Source of the DNA: Erythrobacteraceae bacterium
GTDB lineage: Bacteria > Pseudomonadota > Alphaproteobacteria > Sphingomonadales > Sphingomonadaceae
DNA: 64,000 bases
Direction of reading: 5' to 3'
Assembly: GCA_024642525.1 (NCBI GenBank)
Contig: JAHEAX010000007.1
Location: forward strand, 1 to 64,000
Under the pieces are notes generated by a model. The model was not told the origin of the DNA. It did no database searches and saw only the letters and a program-made list of their open reading frames with translations. This document shows, piece after piece, positions 41,216 through 50,301 of this stretch. The position numbers and the translations under genes are program-made. Position 1 is the stretch's first letter, and each line of letters begins with the position of its first letter.

Positions 41216-43413
41216 GATTTGCCCCCCAGCAATGCTGTGGCGGCGGTCATGATTTCATCCACGCTAGGCATGGTCACTGCATAGGCAGGGCCGGTGGGAA
41301 TGAAACTGTCCTGCGCGCTGACGCGGGCTAGGCCGCGCCCTTCAGCCACGGCGTCATTTTCCGTATAAATGGTCATCAAGGCATCGGCCAGGCCGCCGGT
41401 GCGGCGGGTTTCATCCACGATCAAAATGTTGCGGCAGCCGCTGGTTGCATCCAGCATGGCCGCTTCGGGCAAGGGTGACAGCCAGTTCAGGTCAATGACG
41501 CGGGCGTTGATGCCCTGCGCCCCAAGGCGTTTTTGCGCCTGAAGTGACAGATGGATGCCATTGGCAACGCTGACGATGGCAAGGTCTTCGCCGGTCCCAT
41601 GGGTTGTCACTTCGCCAAAGGCGATCCGCTCGCCCGGTTCGGGGTAGGTGCCAATCCAGCCATTATCGCCCGGCTCGTGAAGATCGCGCATCGGGTAAAG
41701 GGCAATGGGTTCGAGGAAGACCACCAGCCGTTGTTCTTCGCGTGCCAGCCGCACACATTCGCGCAGGATCCGCGCAGCATCTGGCCCGTTGGACGGGCAC
41801 GCAAGGATAAGGCCGGGAATATCGCGCAGCACAGCCACAGAATTATCGTTGTGGAAATGCCCGCCAAACCCCTTCTGATAGCCAAGTCCGGCAATCCGCA
41901 GCACCATCGGGTTGGTATATTGCCCGTTGGAAAAGAACGGCAAAGTCGCCCCTTCGCCGCGCAGCTGGTCTTCGGCATTGTGCAGATAGGCGAGAAACTG
42001 GATTTCCGGCATCGGCAGGAAACCGTTCTGCGCCATGCCAAGGCCAAGGCCGAGAATGGATTGTTCGTCCAGCAGCGTGTCGATCACCCGCGCCCTGCCA
42101 AACCGGGCGGACAGCTTCTGCGTCACCCCGTAAACCCCGCCCTTGCGGCCAATATCCTCGCCCATCATGGCGATTTCGGGGTGCGCCAGCATCAGGTCTG
42201 TCAGCGCCCAGTTGATGAGGCGGGACATGATCTGCGGCTGTTCCATCGCCTTCATGTCGCCGCCAAAGGCTGCCGCGCGGCTCTGCTGCGATGGGCCATT
42301 GCTGGGCTGGCATTCCCGCCGCGGCGGAATGATACTGGCCATGACCTGTGATGCTGTTTCCAGCCTCGGGCGGGTGATTGCTTGGCGCGAAATGCGCTGC
42401 ACGCGGTCAAATGTGCGGTTGTATATGTCCAGCGCTTCTTCAGCGGGCAGCGCGCCCGCCTGTTCCAGCAGCCGTACCGAATGCAGCAGCGGATCATGCG
42501 CTTCTTCGGCTTCTACTTCTGCTTTTGAAAGGTAAGTGGTCGGCACATCGGCCCCGGCGTGGCCATAAAGGCGGATGGTCCCGATATGGAGAAAAGCGGG
42601 CTTGCGCCGCCTGCGGACAAATTCTGCCGCTTGGGCAGCGACCTTGTAGGTTTCGTACATATCGAGGCCGTCGCAATGGAAATATTCAAGCCCGGGACGG
42701 CCGGTAAAACTGGCGGCAATCCAGCCGGTAGGTGTCTTGGTGGAAATGCCGATGCCATTGTCTTCGCAGACAAGCAGCAGCGGCATCGGCACCTTCTGAT
42801 AGGCTGTCCAGCAGGCAGTGTTGATTGCGCCCTGGGCCGTGGAATGGTTGGCAGAAGCATCGCCGAAGGAACACATGATGATGGCATCGTCCGGCAGCGC
42901 CTTGTGCTCAGGCGGCTGACGTTTTGCGAGCCCGATGGAATAGGCTGCGCCAACAGCCTTGGGCAGATGGCTGGCGATGGTCGATGTTTGCGGCGGGATA
43001 TTCAGCGCCTTTGACCCAAGCACCTTGTGGCGGCCGCCCGAAATCGGGTCTTCCGAAGAACAGGCGAAAGACAGCAGCATATCCCAAGCGATGGTCTGCC
43101 CTGGAACCTGCTCTGCCCGCTGGATCTGGAATGCGGCATCTCGGTAATGGAGGAAGGCCATGTCTGTCGGCTTCAAGGCCGCCGCGACCGCAGCCATGCC
43201 TTCATGGCCTGACGAACCAATGGTGTAGAAACCCTGTCCGGCAGCCTGCATGGCGCGGCTGGTTCGGTCCAGCGCGCGCGTCAGGCAGGCAGAACGATAG
43301 ATCGAAACCGCTGTTTCGGGCGTCAGCGGGCCGGACGGTGCCTTGCCCGCAGGAAGGTCACCCGATGCCACGCGGCGCAGGAAATTCTCATGTACGATTG
43401 CAGCGCGATCCAT
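41212..43413 (-). CDS. Fused E1 alpha-beta 2-oxoacid dehydrogenase component
   Basis: 733 residues. The N-terminal half is an E1-alpha subunit with a thiamine-diphosphate/Mg site beginning FGDASANHSTAQGAINTA and ending VCEDN. The C-terminal half is E1-beta with MMGEDIGRKGGVYGVTQ, VIDTLLDEQSILGLGLGMA and the transketolase C-domain from about DLAIVSVANG on. Branched-chain and some other 2-oxoacid dehydrogenases have alpha and beta on separate chains; a fusion is less common. No E2 or E3 gene is next to it. The start at 43413 follows AAGGCG. It lies between the SLOG-like gene (66 bases upstream) and the malonyltransferase-like gene (overlapping). Confidence 0.87.
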   Translation of the reverse strand: MDRAAIVHENFLRRVASGDLPAGKAPSGPLTPETAVSIYRSACLTRALDRTSRAMQAAGQGFYTIGSSGHEGMAAVAAALKPTDMAFLHYRDAAFQIQRAEQVPGQTIAWDMLLSFACSSEDPISGGRHKVLGSKALNIPPQTSTIASHLPKAVGAAYSIGLAKRQPPEHKALPDDAIIMCSFGDASANHSTAQGAINTACWTAYQKVPMPLLLVCEDNGIGISTKTPTGWIAASFTGRPGLEYFHCDGLDMYETYKVAAQAAEFVRRRRKPAFLHIGTIRLYGHAGADVPTTYLSKAEVEAEEAHDPLLHSVRLLEQAGALPAEEALDIYNRTFDRVQRISRQAITRPRLETASQVMASIIPPRRECQPSNGPSQQSRAAAFGGDMKAMEQPQIMSRLINWALTDLMLAHPEIAMMGEDIGRKGGVYGVTQKLSARFGRARVIDTLLDEQSILGLGLGMAQNGFLPMPEIQFLAYLHNAEDQLRGEGATLPFFSNGQYTNPMVLRIAGLGYQKGFGGHFHNDNSVAVLRDIPGLILACPSNGPDAARILRECVRLAREEQRLVVFLEPIALYPMRDLHEPGDNGWIGTYPEPGERIAFGEVTTHGTGEDLAIVSVANGIHLSLQAQKRLGAQGINARVIDLNWLSPLPEAAMLDATSGCRNILIVDETRRTGGLADALMTIYTENDAVAEGRGLARVSAQDSFIPTGPAYAVTMPSVDEIMTAATALLGGKS

Positions 43414-43479
43414 GGTTCGCCTTGTAGATTGAATCGAGGAATAAACGTGCTGGCCTGATAGGGCCAACTTCGCGCGATG

Positions 43480-45507
43480 TCAGGCCGGAACGGTAATTCT
43501 TTTGCCGCTGAAAACGGCCTGCCAGTTCTGGATTTCGGAAAACACCACTTCGTCAGAGGCATGGATCAGTTCCGAGACGTGGCGATAGTTGAGGCGGCTT
43601 TCCGGCGCGTTCTGAAGCAGCTTGATCCTGTCTGCCACCACGCCCAGTTTTTCCGCCGCCACTTCGGAGATGGACGCGAAACGTTCAAAATCGCCAAAAT
43701 AGCGGATGCCCGCCAGCGCGCCGCCCAGGGTGGGCAGGGCCACGCCCAGCACGGTGAAAATCTTGGCGGCCTTGGCCACCCAGCCGCCCTCGATCACGCC
43801 GATGGCATCCATCGCCACCAGCGCAAGATAAACTGCCACCGAAAAGACAGCGGCGATGAACAGCAGCCCGGAAAGATGGTCCAGCCCTTCATGCACACGG
43901 TTGAGTTGCAGGGCCTTGCGCCGGTGATAATCGCGCTGGGGCACAACGTGCCTGTCGCGCAAAATGGCCAGCGCATCGCGCAAATAGGGTTTCCCGACCC
44001 TGGCTGCGGGCAGGCCGACTGCACGGACACTGTGGCGGGCATACCATTCAGGCCAGTAACTCTTGGTGCCGCGCGGCCACGATCCCGATGGGCGGGCAAC
44101 GCCCATCGCCAGCAGCAGCGGGCTATGGCGCAGATATTCAGCGGCGCGCCGCGTTTCGAACCACCTGCCATGCAGCCGTTCGCGCGTGCCGTGGATGGTG
44201 ATGAGGATAATCAGCAGCAGCAGAATGAATTCTGCCGTGGCAAACAGCCATTTCTGGTTGGTATCGACCAGCGGCAAATAGAGAATGCCCGCGATGATGG
44301 CGAAGGACCCGAGCAGGAAATTGACCGTCATGCCCGAACGGTATCGGTCTGACAGATGCGCGGATATGCCATCGGCCCATGCAAAGCGGCGCAATACATC
44401 AGTGCCGATGCGGTGCGACAAGTCAGGATCGCCGCCGGGCAGGGCATCAATCGCAGACAGCAGCGGCGCGGCGGAACCTGCGGCAATGGCATCGGGGTGT
44501 TCGTAAGTCTGGGTGATGCGGCCAAACCGCTTTGCCAGCCCTTTGCCGCCGAACAGGGCTTCTACGCGCCGGAATGCATGGGCGGTGCGGCTGCTGTGGT
44601 CGCGCCATGTCGCTGCATTGAGTGCGGCAGGGCCGATGTGGCGACCCGTCATGCGCGAAGGTTCAGGCAAGACAGCATCGCGTACGATGGCATCCAGCCA
44701 TTGAAGGTTTTCTTCCATCTCTGTCAGCCCGCCACATTCGGCGAGGGCTTCGGGTGCCTGCAGGATGCGCCAGTCAGCAGGATCGGCAGGGCGAATCCAC
44801 AGGACCGGCGCCCCGAGTTCCAGCGCAACAGAGATGGTGTGGCCAGTGCCGCCAATGTCTGCTGCCGATTGCCCATCCCATACGGCAATCACCAAGTCGC
44901 TTTGTTCGATCAATATCCGGCCCGCCAATGCGGAGCGTGCGCTGGCATCAAGGGAGAATGTTTTTTGCGCCAGCAAGTCGGTTTCGCGGTCAATCGCGGC
45001 AAGGAAAGCGGCCTCTATCTGGTCGTCCTCGTCCTCCATCTCGAACAGGCGGGCCTTTGCTGCAAGTTTGCTTATGGCGTCGACCCGAGCGGCAACCGCG
45101 CTGTCGGCAGGCGGTGTGCCGGCAAGCACGCAGCGGGCATCGGCCGGGGACATCGGGCGGGCGTTGATGGCGGAATTGAGCGCCTGTCCGAAAGGCAGGG
45201 GGATCACCAGTTCCCAGCCGCGGTCCAGCGCCATATGCGCTGCGGCCTGGTCCGTTCCGTCAGACGCCAGCGTGTGCAGGCGGGTGGTTTCCAGCGCGCA
45301 ATCGGCAAAACCGGCACCGCAGCGGGCAATGGTTGTATCGATCCGGTCGAACAAGACGCGCAGCTGATCCTCTATTTCAGAACTGTCTGCCGGATAGGAC
45401 GGGTGGCCAGCACGGTGGCCTGTCACCCCGATGGAAAAGCGCGGGCGAGGCAGTGGTTCGGCAGCGGGGCGTAATCCGTCGTCTGCGGATTTCTGCGGAT
45501 CGGTCAG
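43480..45507 (-). CDS. SLOG-like nucleotide-sensing domain fused to a multi-TM effector-like region
   Basis: About 675 residues. The N-terminal third follows the SLOG Rossmann pattern: SIGVTGHRAG, LASDGTDQAAAHMALDRGWELVIPLPFG and SDLVIAVWDGQSAADIGGTGHTI. The C-terminal half has two pairs of membrane helices (TVNFLLGSFAIIAGILYLPL with FATAEFILLLLIILITI; LSGLLFIAAVFSVAVYLAL with IFTVLGVALPTLGGALAGI), joined by WFETRRAAEYLRHSPLL and RDYHRRKALQLNRVHEGLDHL. SLOG/2TM combinations are predicted nucleotide-signal-activated membrane effectors. The track starts at GTG 45426, but this would cut off the first strand RFSIG; a CTG at 45507 with AGGGGG 7 bases upstream keeps it. The start is the uncertain part. 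Confidence 0.68.
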   Translation of the reverse strand: MTDPQKSADDGLRPAAEPLPRPRFSIGVTGHRAGHPSYPADSSEIEDQLRVLFDRIDTTIARCGAGFADCALETTRLHTLASDGTDQAAAHMALDRGWELVIPLPFGQALNSAINARPMSPADARCVLAGTPPADSAVAARVDAISKLAAKARLFEMEDEDDQIEAAFLAAIDRETDLLAQKTFSLDASARSALAGRILIEQSDLVIAVWDGQSAADIGGTGHTISVALELGAPVLWIRPADPADWRILQAPEALAECGGLTEMEENLQWLDAIVRDAVLPEPSRMTGRHIGPAALNAATWRDHSSRTAHAFRRVEALFGGKGLAKRFGRITQTYEHPDAIAAGSAAPLLSAIDALPGGDPDLSHRIGTDVLRRFAWADGISAHLSDRYRSGMTVNFLLGSFAIIAGILYLPLVDTNQKWLFATAEFILLLLIILITIHGTRERLHGRWFETRRAAEYLRHSPLLLAMGVARPSGSWPRGTKSYWPEWYARHSVRAVGLPAARVGKPYLRDALAILRDRHVVPQRDYHRRKALQLNRVHEGLDHLSGLLFIAAVFSVAVYLALVAMDAIGVIEGGWVAKAAKIFTVLGVALPTLGGALAGIRYFGDFERFASISEVAAEKLGVVADRIKLLQNAPESRLNYRHVSELIHASDEVVFSEIQNWQAVFSGKRITVPA

Positions 45508-45695
45508 GATAAGGCCCCCTCATACCACTGCATCTGCATTGCGCCCTCCGCCAGGGACGGGCGCTTGCCTTTCCTTTCTAGCGAAGATTTCCGGCTTGGC
45601 GAATGAATATCGGCCAGCGCGCTGCGCAGCCATAAAATACGCCCGAATGACATGGCTGCTTGGGATTTTGCGATTGGGCTGGTAGGCGCGCGCCC

Positions 45696-47561
45696 ATGCT
45701 TGGAATCAACGGAATTACCGTGCGGCTTGGCGGCCGGACCATCCTCGACCGCGCGACTGCGGCGATACCACCTGGCGGGCGCGTCGGCCTGATCGGGCGT
45801 AATGGCGCGGGCAAGTCTACATTGATGAAGGTGATGATCGGCAGCCTCGATCCTGATGAAGGCTCGATCGAAATGCCGCGCCGCACGCGCCTTGGCTATA
45901 TTGCGCAGGATGCGCCAACAGGAACGGCTACCCCTGCCGAAACCGTGCTGGCTGCCGATGTTGAACGGGCCGAGTTGCTGGAAGAATCCGAAACCTGCAC
46001 GGACCCTGACCGGCTGGGCGATATTCACGAGCGGCTGTTGGCAATCGATGCCTATTCCGCGCCATCGCGCGCGGCCCGCATCCTGACCGGCCTCGGCTTT
46101 GACGAAGACATGCAGAACCAGCCGCTCGACAGTTTTTCAGGCGGCTGGAAAATGCGTGTTGCGCTGGCGGCGCTGCTCTATTCCGCGCCCGATGTGCTGC
46201 TGCTTGACGAACCTTCCAACCACCTCGACCTGGAAGCGACATTGTGGCTGGAAAACTTCCTCAAATCCTATCCTGCCACCGTGGTTGTCATCAGCCATGA
46301 ACGCGACCTGCTGAACAATGTGGTCGACAATATCCTGCATCTGCAGGGCGGCAAGCTGACGCTGTATCCCGGCGGTTACGACAGCTTTGAACGCCAGCGC
46401 GCCGAACGTGCCGCACAGCTGGCTGCCGCCAAGGCATCGCAGGATGCACAGCGCGCGCGGTTGCAGGATTATGTTGCCCGCAACAGCGCCCGTGCATCAA
46501 CGGCCAAACAGGCCCAGTCCCGCGCCAAGATGCTGGCCAAGATGCAGCCGATCGCAGCATTGATGGAAGACCCGTCGCTCAGCTTCGACTTTCCCAATCC
46601 GGCTGAACTGAAACCTCCGCTCATCACGCTTGACCTCGCAGCGGTTGGCTATGCCGAAGATACGCCCATCCTCAAGCGGCTCAATCTCAGGATTGACCCG
46701 GATGACCGGATCGCCCTGCTGGGCCGGAACGGCAATGGCAAGACCACGCTGGCGCGCCTGCTGGCGGCGCAATTGACGCCGATGGAAGGCGACATGAATG
46801 CATCGGGCAAGATGCAGGTGGGGTATTTTACGCAGTATCAGGTGGAAGAACTGGCCGGCGATGCCACCCCGCTGGAACATATGTCACGGGTAATGGAAGG
46901 GAAGCCGCAAGGCGCAATCCGCGCGCAGCTTGGCCGGTTCGGCTTTTCCGGCCCGCGCGCCACGCAGCAGGTTACCAAGCTGTCGGGCGGTGAACGTGCG
47001 CGGCTCGCGCTGGCGCTGATCACGCGCGATGCGCCGCATCTGCTGATCCTCGACGAACCGACCAACCACCTCGATGTCGATGCGCGCGAGGCATTGGTGC
47101 AGGCGCTCAATGATTATGAAGGCGCCGTCATCCTGATCAGTCATGACCGGCACATGGTCGAACTGACCGCAGACCGGCTGGTGCTGGTCGATAGCGGCAC
47201 GGCCACCGATTATTCGGGCAGTATGGAAGATTACATCGACTTCGTGCTCGGGCGGAACCAGCCCAAGAGCGAAGGCGCTGCAAAACCGGTCAAGAAAGAC
47301 CGCAAGGCTGCAGCCAAGGCCCGCGAGGAAGCGCGGGCGCACAAGGCACGGATTTCCGCAATCGAAAAGGAAATCGCAAGGTTGGAAGTGCAATGTTCCG
47401 CGATTGACCGCGCAATGTTCGAGCCATCGTCGGCGGCACCGGAATTTTCCAGGATGTCGATGAGCGAATTGTCCCGCCAGCGCGGGCAGCTATCGGCAGG
47501 GCTCGAAAAGCTCGAGGCCGAATGGCTGGAACTGAGCGAGAATATCGCCAGCGACGGATAA
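45696..47561 (+). CDS. ABC-F family ATPase
   Basis: 621 residues with two ATP-binding cassettes and no membrane helices. Walker A motifs are GRNGAGKST and GRNGNGKTT; signature motifs are LDSFSGGWKMRVALAALL and VTKLSGGERARLALAL; Walker B motifs are VLLLDEPSNHLDL and LLILDEPTNHLDV. The linker between the cassettes is the ABC-F P-site tool (about residues 240-290). A C-terminal coiled coil (KAREEARAHKARISAIEKEI) resembles Uup/YheS. ABC-F proteins act on the ribosome E site; resistance or translation-factor roles are possible. Confidence 0.93.
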   Translation: MLGINGITVRLGGRTILDRATAAIPPGGRVGLIGRNGAGKSTLMKVMIGSLDPDEGSIEMPRRTRLGYIAQDAPTGTATPAETVLAADVERAELLEESETCTDPDRLGDIHERLLAIDAYSAPSRAARILTGLGFDEDMQNQPLDSFSGGWKMRVALAALLYSAPDVLLLDEPSNHLDLEATLWLENFLKSYPATVVVISHERDLLNNVVDNILHLQGGKLTLYPGGYDSFERQRAERAAQLAAAKASQDAQRARLQDYVARNSARASTAKQAQSRAKMLAKMQPIAALMEDPSLSFDFPNPAELKPPLITLDLAAVGYAEDTPILKRLNLRIDPDDRIALLGRNGNGKTTLARLLAAQLTPMEGDMNASGKMQVGYFTQYQVEELAGDATPLEHMSRVMEGKPQGAIRAQLGRFGFSGPRATQQVTKLSGGERARLALALITRDAPHLLILDEPTNHLDVDAREALVQALNDYEGAVILISHDRHMVELTADRLVLVDSGTATDYSGSMEDYIDFVLGRNQPKSEGAAKPVKKDRKAAAKAREEARAHKARISAIEKEIARLEVQCSAIDRAMFEPSSAAPEFSRMSMSELSRQRGQLSAGLEKLEAEWLELSENIASDG

Positions 47562-47593
47562 TAAGGCGCGCCTGCCAGGCAAGCCGCCGCAGA

Positions 47594-47857
47594 CTATTGG
47601 GCGGGTGCTTCACTTTCGGCAGGGGCCGGGTTTTCCATCGGCACGTTGGTCATCTGCGTTTCCGGCAGTTTGACATCCACGCCTTCTTCCGGGGCAGTGG
47701 TCCATTCTGTCGAAGGCGGGGTGGCTGCTGCCCGTTCATCGCGCGCAGCCTGCTGCGACTGTGTCCATGACCAGAAAAGGCCCATTCCCACGATCACGGC
47801 AATGGCGATGAGCCAGACGGCTCTTTTGTTGGATGAACTGGACTTCGGGTCTGACAT
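47594..47857 (-). CDS. Small single-helix membrane protein, unknown function
   Basis: 87 residues: a short Ser/Lys-rich N-terminus, one membrane helix (AVWLIAIAVIVGMGLFWSW) and a periplasmic or cytoplasmic Pro/Glu/Ala-rich tail. No recognisable domain. It converges with the ABC-F gene 32 bases away. The 232 bases upstream to the next ORF contain only imperfect hairpins. Confidence 0.65.
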   Translation of the reverse strand: MSDPKSSSSNKRAVWLIAIAVIVGMGLFWSWTQSQQAARDERAAATPPSTEWTTAPEEGVDVKLPETQMTNVPMENPAPAESEAPAQ

Positions 47858-48089
47858 ATCGGCAACCTGGTTGATTACAAAAAGACAATGCCACCAGATG
47901 AACCCGCCTGCGGCAGGTGGTAATATGTAAATCTCCGTAAGGGCTGGGCAGGGCGCCGCCGGGTTTATGTTGGTTTACGTATGGCCAGAAACTGGCTCCG
48001 CGGCGAAATTCTGCCCATCAGGATCAGGAGCGTTTGACCCCTCTGGCGATAATGTGCTCTTGTCCGTTCTTTCAGACGAGCAGGAAGCC

Positions 48090-48272
48090 ATGGCCACCAC
48101 ACCGCCCAATGATCCCAACAGGATAGACCCGCAATCGCCGCCCGAAACACCGGGTTTGCCGAATGAGCCTGTGCCATCCATGCCGCCGGAAATTGACCCT
48201 CCCGCACCCGATTTTGACGAGCCTGACCGCAGCCCTGACGAGGTTCCGCCAGACGAGGGCAGCTTACGTTAA
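48090..48272 (+). CDS. Small Pro/Asp-rich protein, unknown function
   Basis: 60 residues starting MATTPPNDPNRIDPQSPPE, about one quarter proline and strongly acidic, probably disordered. AGGAAG lies just before the ATG at 48090; the longer track ORF includes an unrelated N-terminus. Its stop overlaps the universal stress protein stop region by 4 bases on the opposite strand. No family recognised; the coding call rests on the ribosome site and composition. Confidence 0.55.
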   Translation: MATTPPNDPNRIDPQSPPETPGLPNEPVPSMPPEIDPPAPDFDEPDRSPDEVPPDEGSLR

Positions 48273-49087
48273 TGGCTTAGGAGCAGTGGCAATTCCGGGT
48301 CGCTGAGCATTTCGCGGGTTACCCCGCCAAGCACGCTTTCGCGGAAGCGGGAATGGCCATAGGCCCCCATCACCACATAGCCGCCCTTGCGAATTTTCGC
48401 TGCGTCCACCAATATTTCGGCGATAGAAGCCGGGGCTTCGTGCGGCAGATCCACGATTTCTGCTTCGATGCCGTGCCGCGCAAGATATTTGGCGGCACCG
48501 GTGGAGGGCAGATCATACCGATCTGCATCGCGCTTTTCTTCAACCGTCAGAATATGCACCCGCGTTGCGCGTGAAAGCATGGGCATGGCTGCCCGCAGGG
48601 CATGGGCCCCTTCGCTCGATCCGTTCCATGCCACCATTGCTGGCACGTCGAGCGCAAAGCTGTTGGTCTTCGGCGGAACCACAAGGATTGGCGCCCTTAT
48701 CTGCGATACCAGTTCGGATACCAGCATTGCCGGACGTTTGTATTTGCCGACAGGATTATGCGCGCCCAGCACCAGCAGATCGTTAATCGGGGCATAGCGG
48801 GGCAGCTGGATGGCTGCGGAACCATTGCAATCCACCCATTCCCAGATCACGTCTTCGCCTGCCAGCTGCGCTTCCAGCCGGTCGCGCAATTCCTTGGCGA
48901 TCTTGCGATATTCCGCCGCTACCTGCGCGGCCATGGTGCCGTAGATATCGCCCGGCACGCCGAATTCGAAGGGCACTGCCTGCAGGCAGGTCAGGTGGCC
49001 ATCATATTGCCGGGCAAGATCAAGCGCGACCTGCAGCCGTGCCTCCAGACAATCGTCATCATGAATGTGAAGCAGGATCGAACGCAT
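48269..49087 (-). CDS. Universal stress protein with two UspA domains
   Basis: 272 residues, tandem UspA folds. The first (MRSILLHIHDDD onward) is degenerate; the second has VMGAYGHSRFRESVLGGVTREML, matching the ATP-binding G-x2-G-x9-G-S/T pattern. Such proteins are induced by oxygen limitation and other stress. The ATG at 49087 follows AAAGGAAC. The shared 15-base element sits at 49155-49169, 67 bases upstream in the same orientation, with CTATTG as a possible -10. Confidence 0.9.
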   Translation of the reverse strand: MRSILLHIHDDDCLEARLQVALDLARQYDGHLTCLQAVPFEFGVPGDIYGTMAAQVAAEYRKIAKELRDRLEAQLAGEDVIWEWVDCNGSAAIQLPRYAPINDLLVLGAHNPVGKYKRPAMLVSELVSQIRAPILVVPPKTNSFALDVPAMVAWNGSSEGAHALRAAMPMLSRATRVHILTVEEKRDADRYDLPSTGAAKYLARHGIEAEIVDLPHEAPASIAEILVDAAKIRKGGYVVMGAYGHSRFRESVLGGVTREMLSDPELPLLLSH

Positions 49088-49154
49088 GATAGTTCCTTTC
49101 ATTGACGCAAGCCCGTCAGATGGCTGGAACAATAGGCGCGGCGCATGGCCGGTA

Positions 49155-49169
49155 ATTACGCAAATGTCC
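49155..49169 (-). promoter_or_regulatory. Shared 15-base element before usp (GGACATTTGCGTAAT)
   Basis: Minus-strand copy of the consensus GGACnWTTsCGTAAT, 67 bases before the usp start codon. CTATTG lies 19 bases downstream as a -10 candidate, placing the element near -40. No -35 hexamer is present. Confidence 0.6.
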
Positions 49170-49202
49170 TGATGCTGCCCCCGTGTGCCGCTGTGTGCCC
49201 CC

Positions 49203-49217
49203 GTAGATTTGCGTATT
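49203..49217 (+). promoter_or_regulatory. Shared 15-base element before the 49277 gene (GTAGATTTGCGTATT)
   Basis: Plus-strand copy with weaker left part, 59 bases before the start codon of the gene at 49277. Its core ATTTGCGTA is identical to the usp copy 40 bases away on the other strand. Confidence 0.45.
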
Positions 49218-49276
49218 CGAAGATCGCCAAAATCAGGCGAAGGAACTGGCGAAGACTATGTGCACGGGGAACGCAA

Positions 49277-49642
49277 ATGAGCACTTGGAATATTGTCAAA
49301 CTCGAGCTCGCGCGCACAGATGATTTCCCTTCAGGATCAGCAAGCCGGTCCTACCTCATCAGAGTTCCGCTCGATGATGATTGCCTGATCGACGAGGAAG
49401 CAAGGGCCGAAGACCCCGGCCGGGCGACGGTAAGGCGGTTCTGGCCCAATGAGCCGGATCAGTCCGGATATCTGCTACGCGCCAAAAGTGGCTGGGTCTT
49501 TTCTTACGCCGTCGGGGAAGATGATGATGAAAACCTGTTCCACCTGGAAAACCACCCGGTAAAAGCCGGCGAATATCTGACTGTGACAGAACCAGACGGA
49601 ACACGCCTGCCTTACCGTATCACCTCGGTTGCGCCCATCTAG
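49277..49642 (+). CDS. Hypothetical protein, 121 residues
   Basis: Begins MSTWNIVKLELARTDDFPSG and continues SYLIRVPLDDDCLIDEE, with a beta-rich pattern and no signal or membrane segment. The sequence ends PDGTRLPYRITSVAPI. I do not recognise the family with confidence. GGGGAACGCAA precedes the ATG. It sits between usp (divergent) and fixJ (convergent), and carries a copy of the shared element in its upstream region, so it probably belongs to the same stress regulon. Confidence 0.72.
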   Translation: MSTWNIVKLELARTDDFPSGSASRSYLIRVPLDDDCLIDEEARAEDPGRATVRRFWPNEPDQSGYLLRAKSGWVFSYAVGEDDDENLFHLENHPVKAGEYLTVTEPDGTRLPYRITSVAPI

Positions 49643-49683
49643 GCGGAAGTAGAGCGGAGCCGCGGCCGCCCTGTGACCTGACT

Positions 49684-50301
49684 CTATTCCTTCTCGCCAA
49701 CCCCTGCGGCAAAAGCGATGCGCAACAGGTCGGACAGGTTCTGGACTTCCAACTTGTTCATCAGGTTGGCGCGGTGGATTTCGACCGTGCGCGGGCTGAT
49801 ACCAAGGTCATAGCCGATGGTCTTGTTCGGATATCCTTCGACCAGCCCTTCCAGCACATCATGTTCGCGCGGGGTCAGGCCATTCAGGCGCAATTTCGCC
49901 TCGTCGCGCTTCGTGTGGCGGTGGTTGGCATCTGCCAGCCTGTTACGGCCTTCCTCGATTGCGGCGACCAATACGGCTTTTTCGAACGGCTTCTCGATGA
50001 AATCGACTGCGCCTGCCTTCATGGCCGTCACTGCCAATTCAACATCGCCATGCCCCGTCATGATTATTACCGGATAGGCTATGCCGCGTGCGGTGATTTC
50101 CTGTTGCACTTCCAGCCCGTCCATCCCCGGCATACGGATGTCGAGCAGAATGCAGCCCGGTTCAAGCTTGGCCGTCGCGCGCAGGAATTCGACCCCGTTT
50201 TCAAACGGGTGGACGGTATAGCCTGACGTGCGGAGCATGAAGCCGACCGAACGGCGGACAGAATCATCGTCATCCACCAGATAGATTGGAAAATCAGCCA
50301 T
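49684..50301 (-). CDS. fixJ: FixJ-family response regulator
   Basis: 205 residues. Receiver domain with acidic cluster DDDD at 10-13, phosphoacceptor Asp54 in ILLDIRMPGMDG and Lys in FIEKPF, then a LuxR/FixJ-type HTH: LTPREHDVLEGLVEGYPNKTIGYDLGISPRTVEIHRANLMNKL in consecutive parts. The start at 50301 overlaps the end of fixL by 8 bases. In rhizobia, FixJ activated by FixL under low oxygen turns on fixK and other genes. No fixK is in this window. Confidence 0.93.
   Translation of the reverse strand: MADFPIYLVDDDDSVRRSVGFMLRTSGYTVHPFENGVEFLRATAKLEPGCILLDIRMPGMDGLEVQQEITARGIAYPVIIMTGHGDVELAVTAMKAGAVDFIEKPFEKAVLVAAIEEGRNRLADANHRHTKRDEAKLRLNGLTPREHDVLEGLVEGYPNKTIGYDLGISPRTVEIHRANLMNKLEVQNLSDLLRIAFAAGVGEKE

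Noticed and set aside
44356-45474. 372-residue plus-strand ORF
   Set aside because: Antisense to the SLOG/TM gene; Gly/Arg/Cys-rich with no domain.
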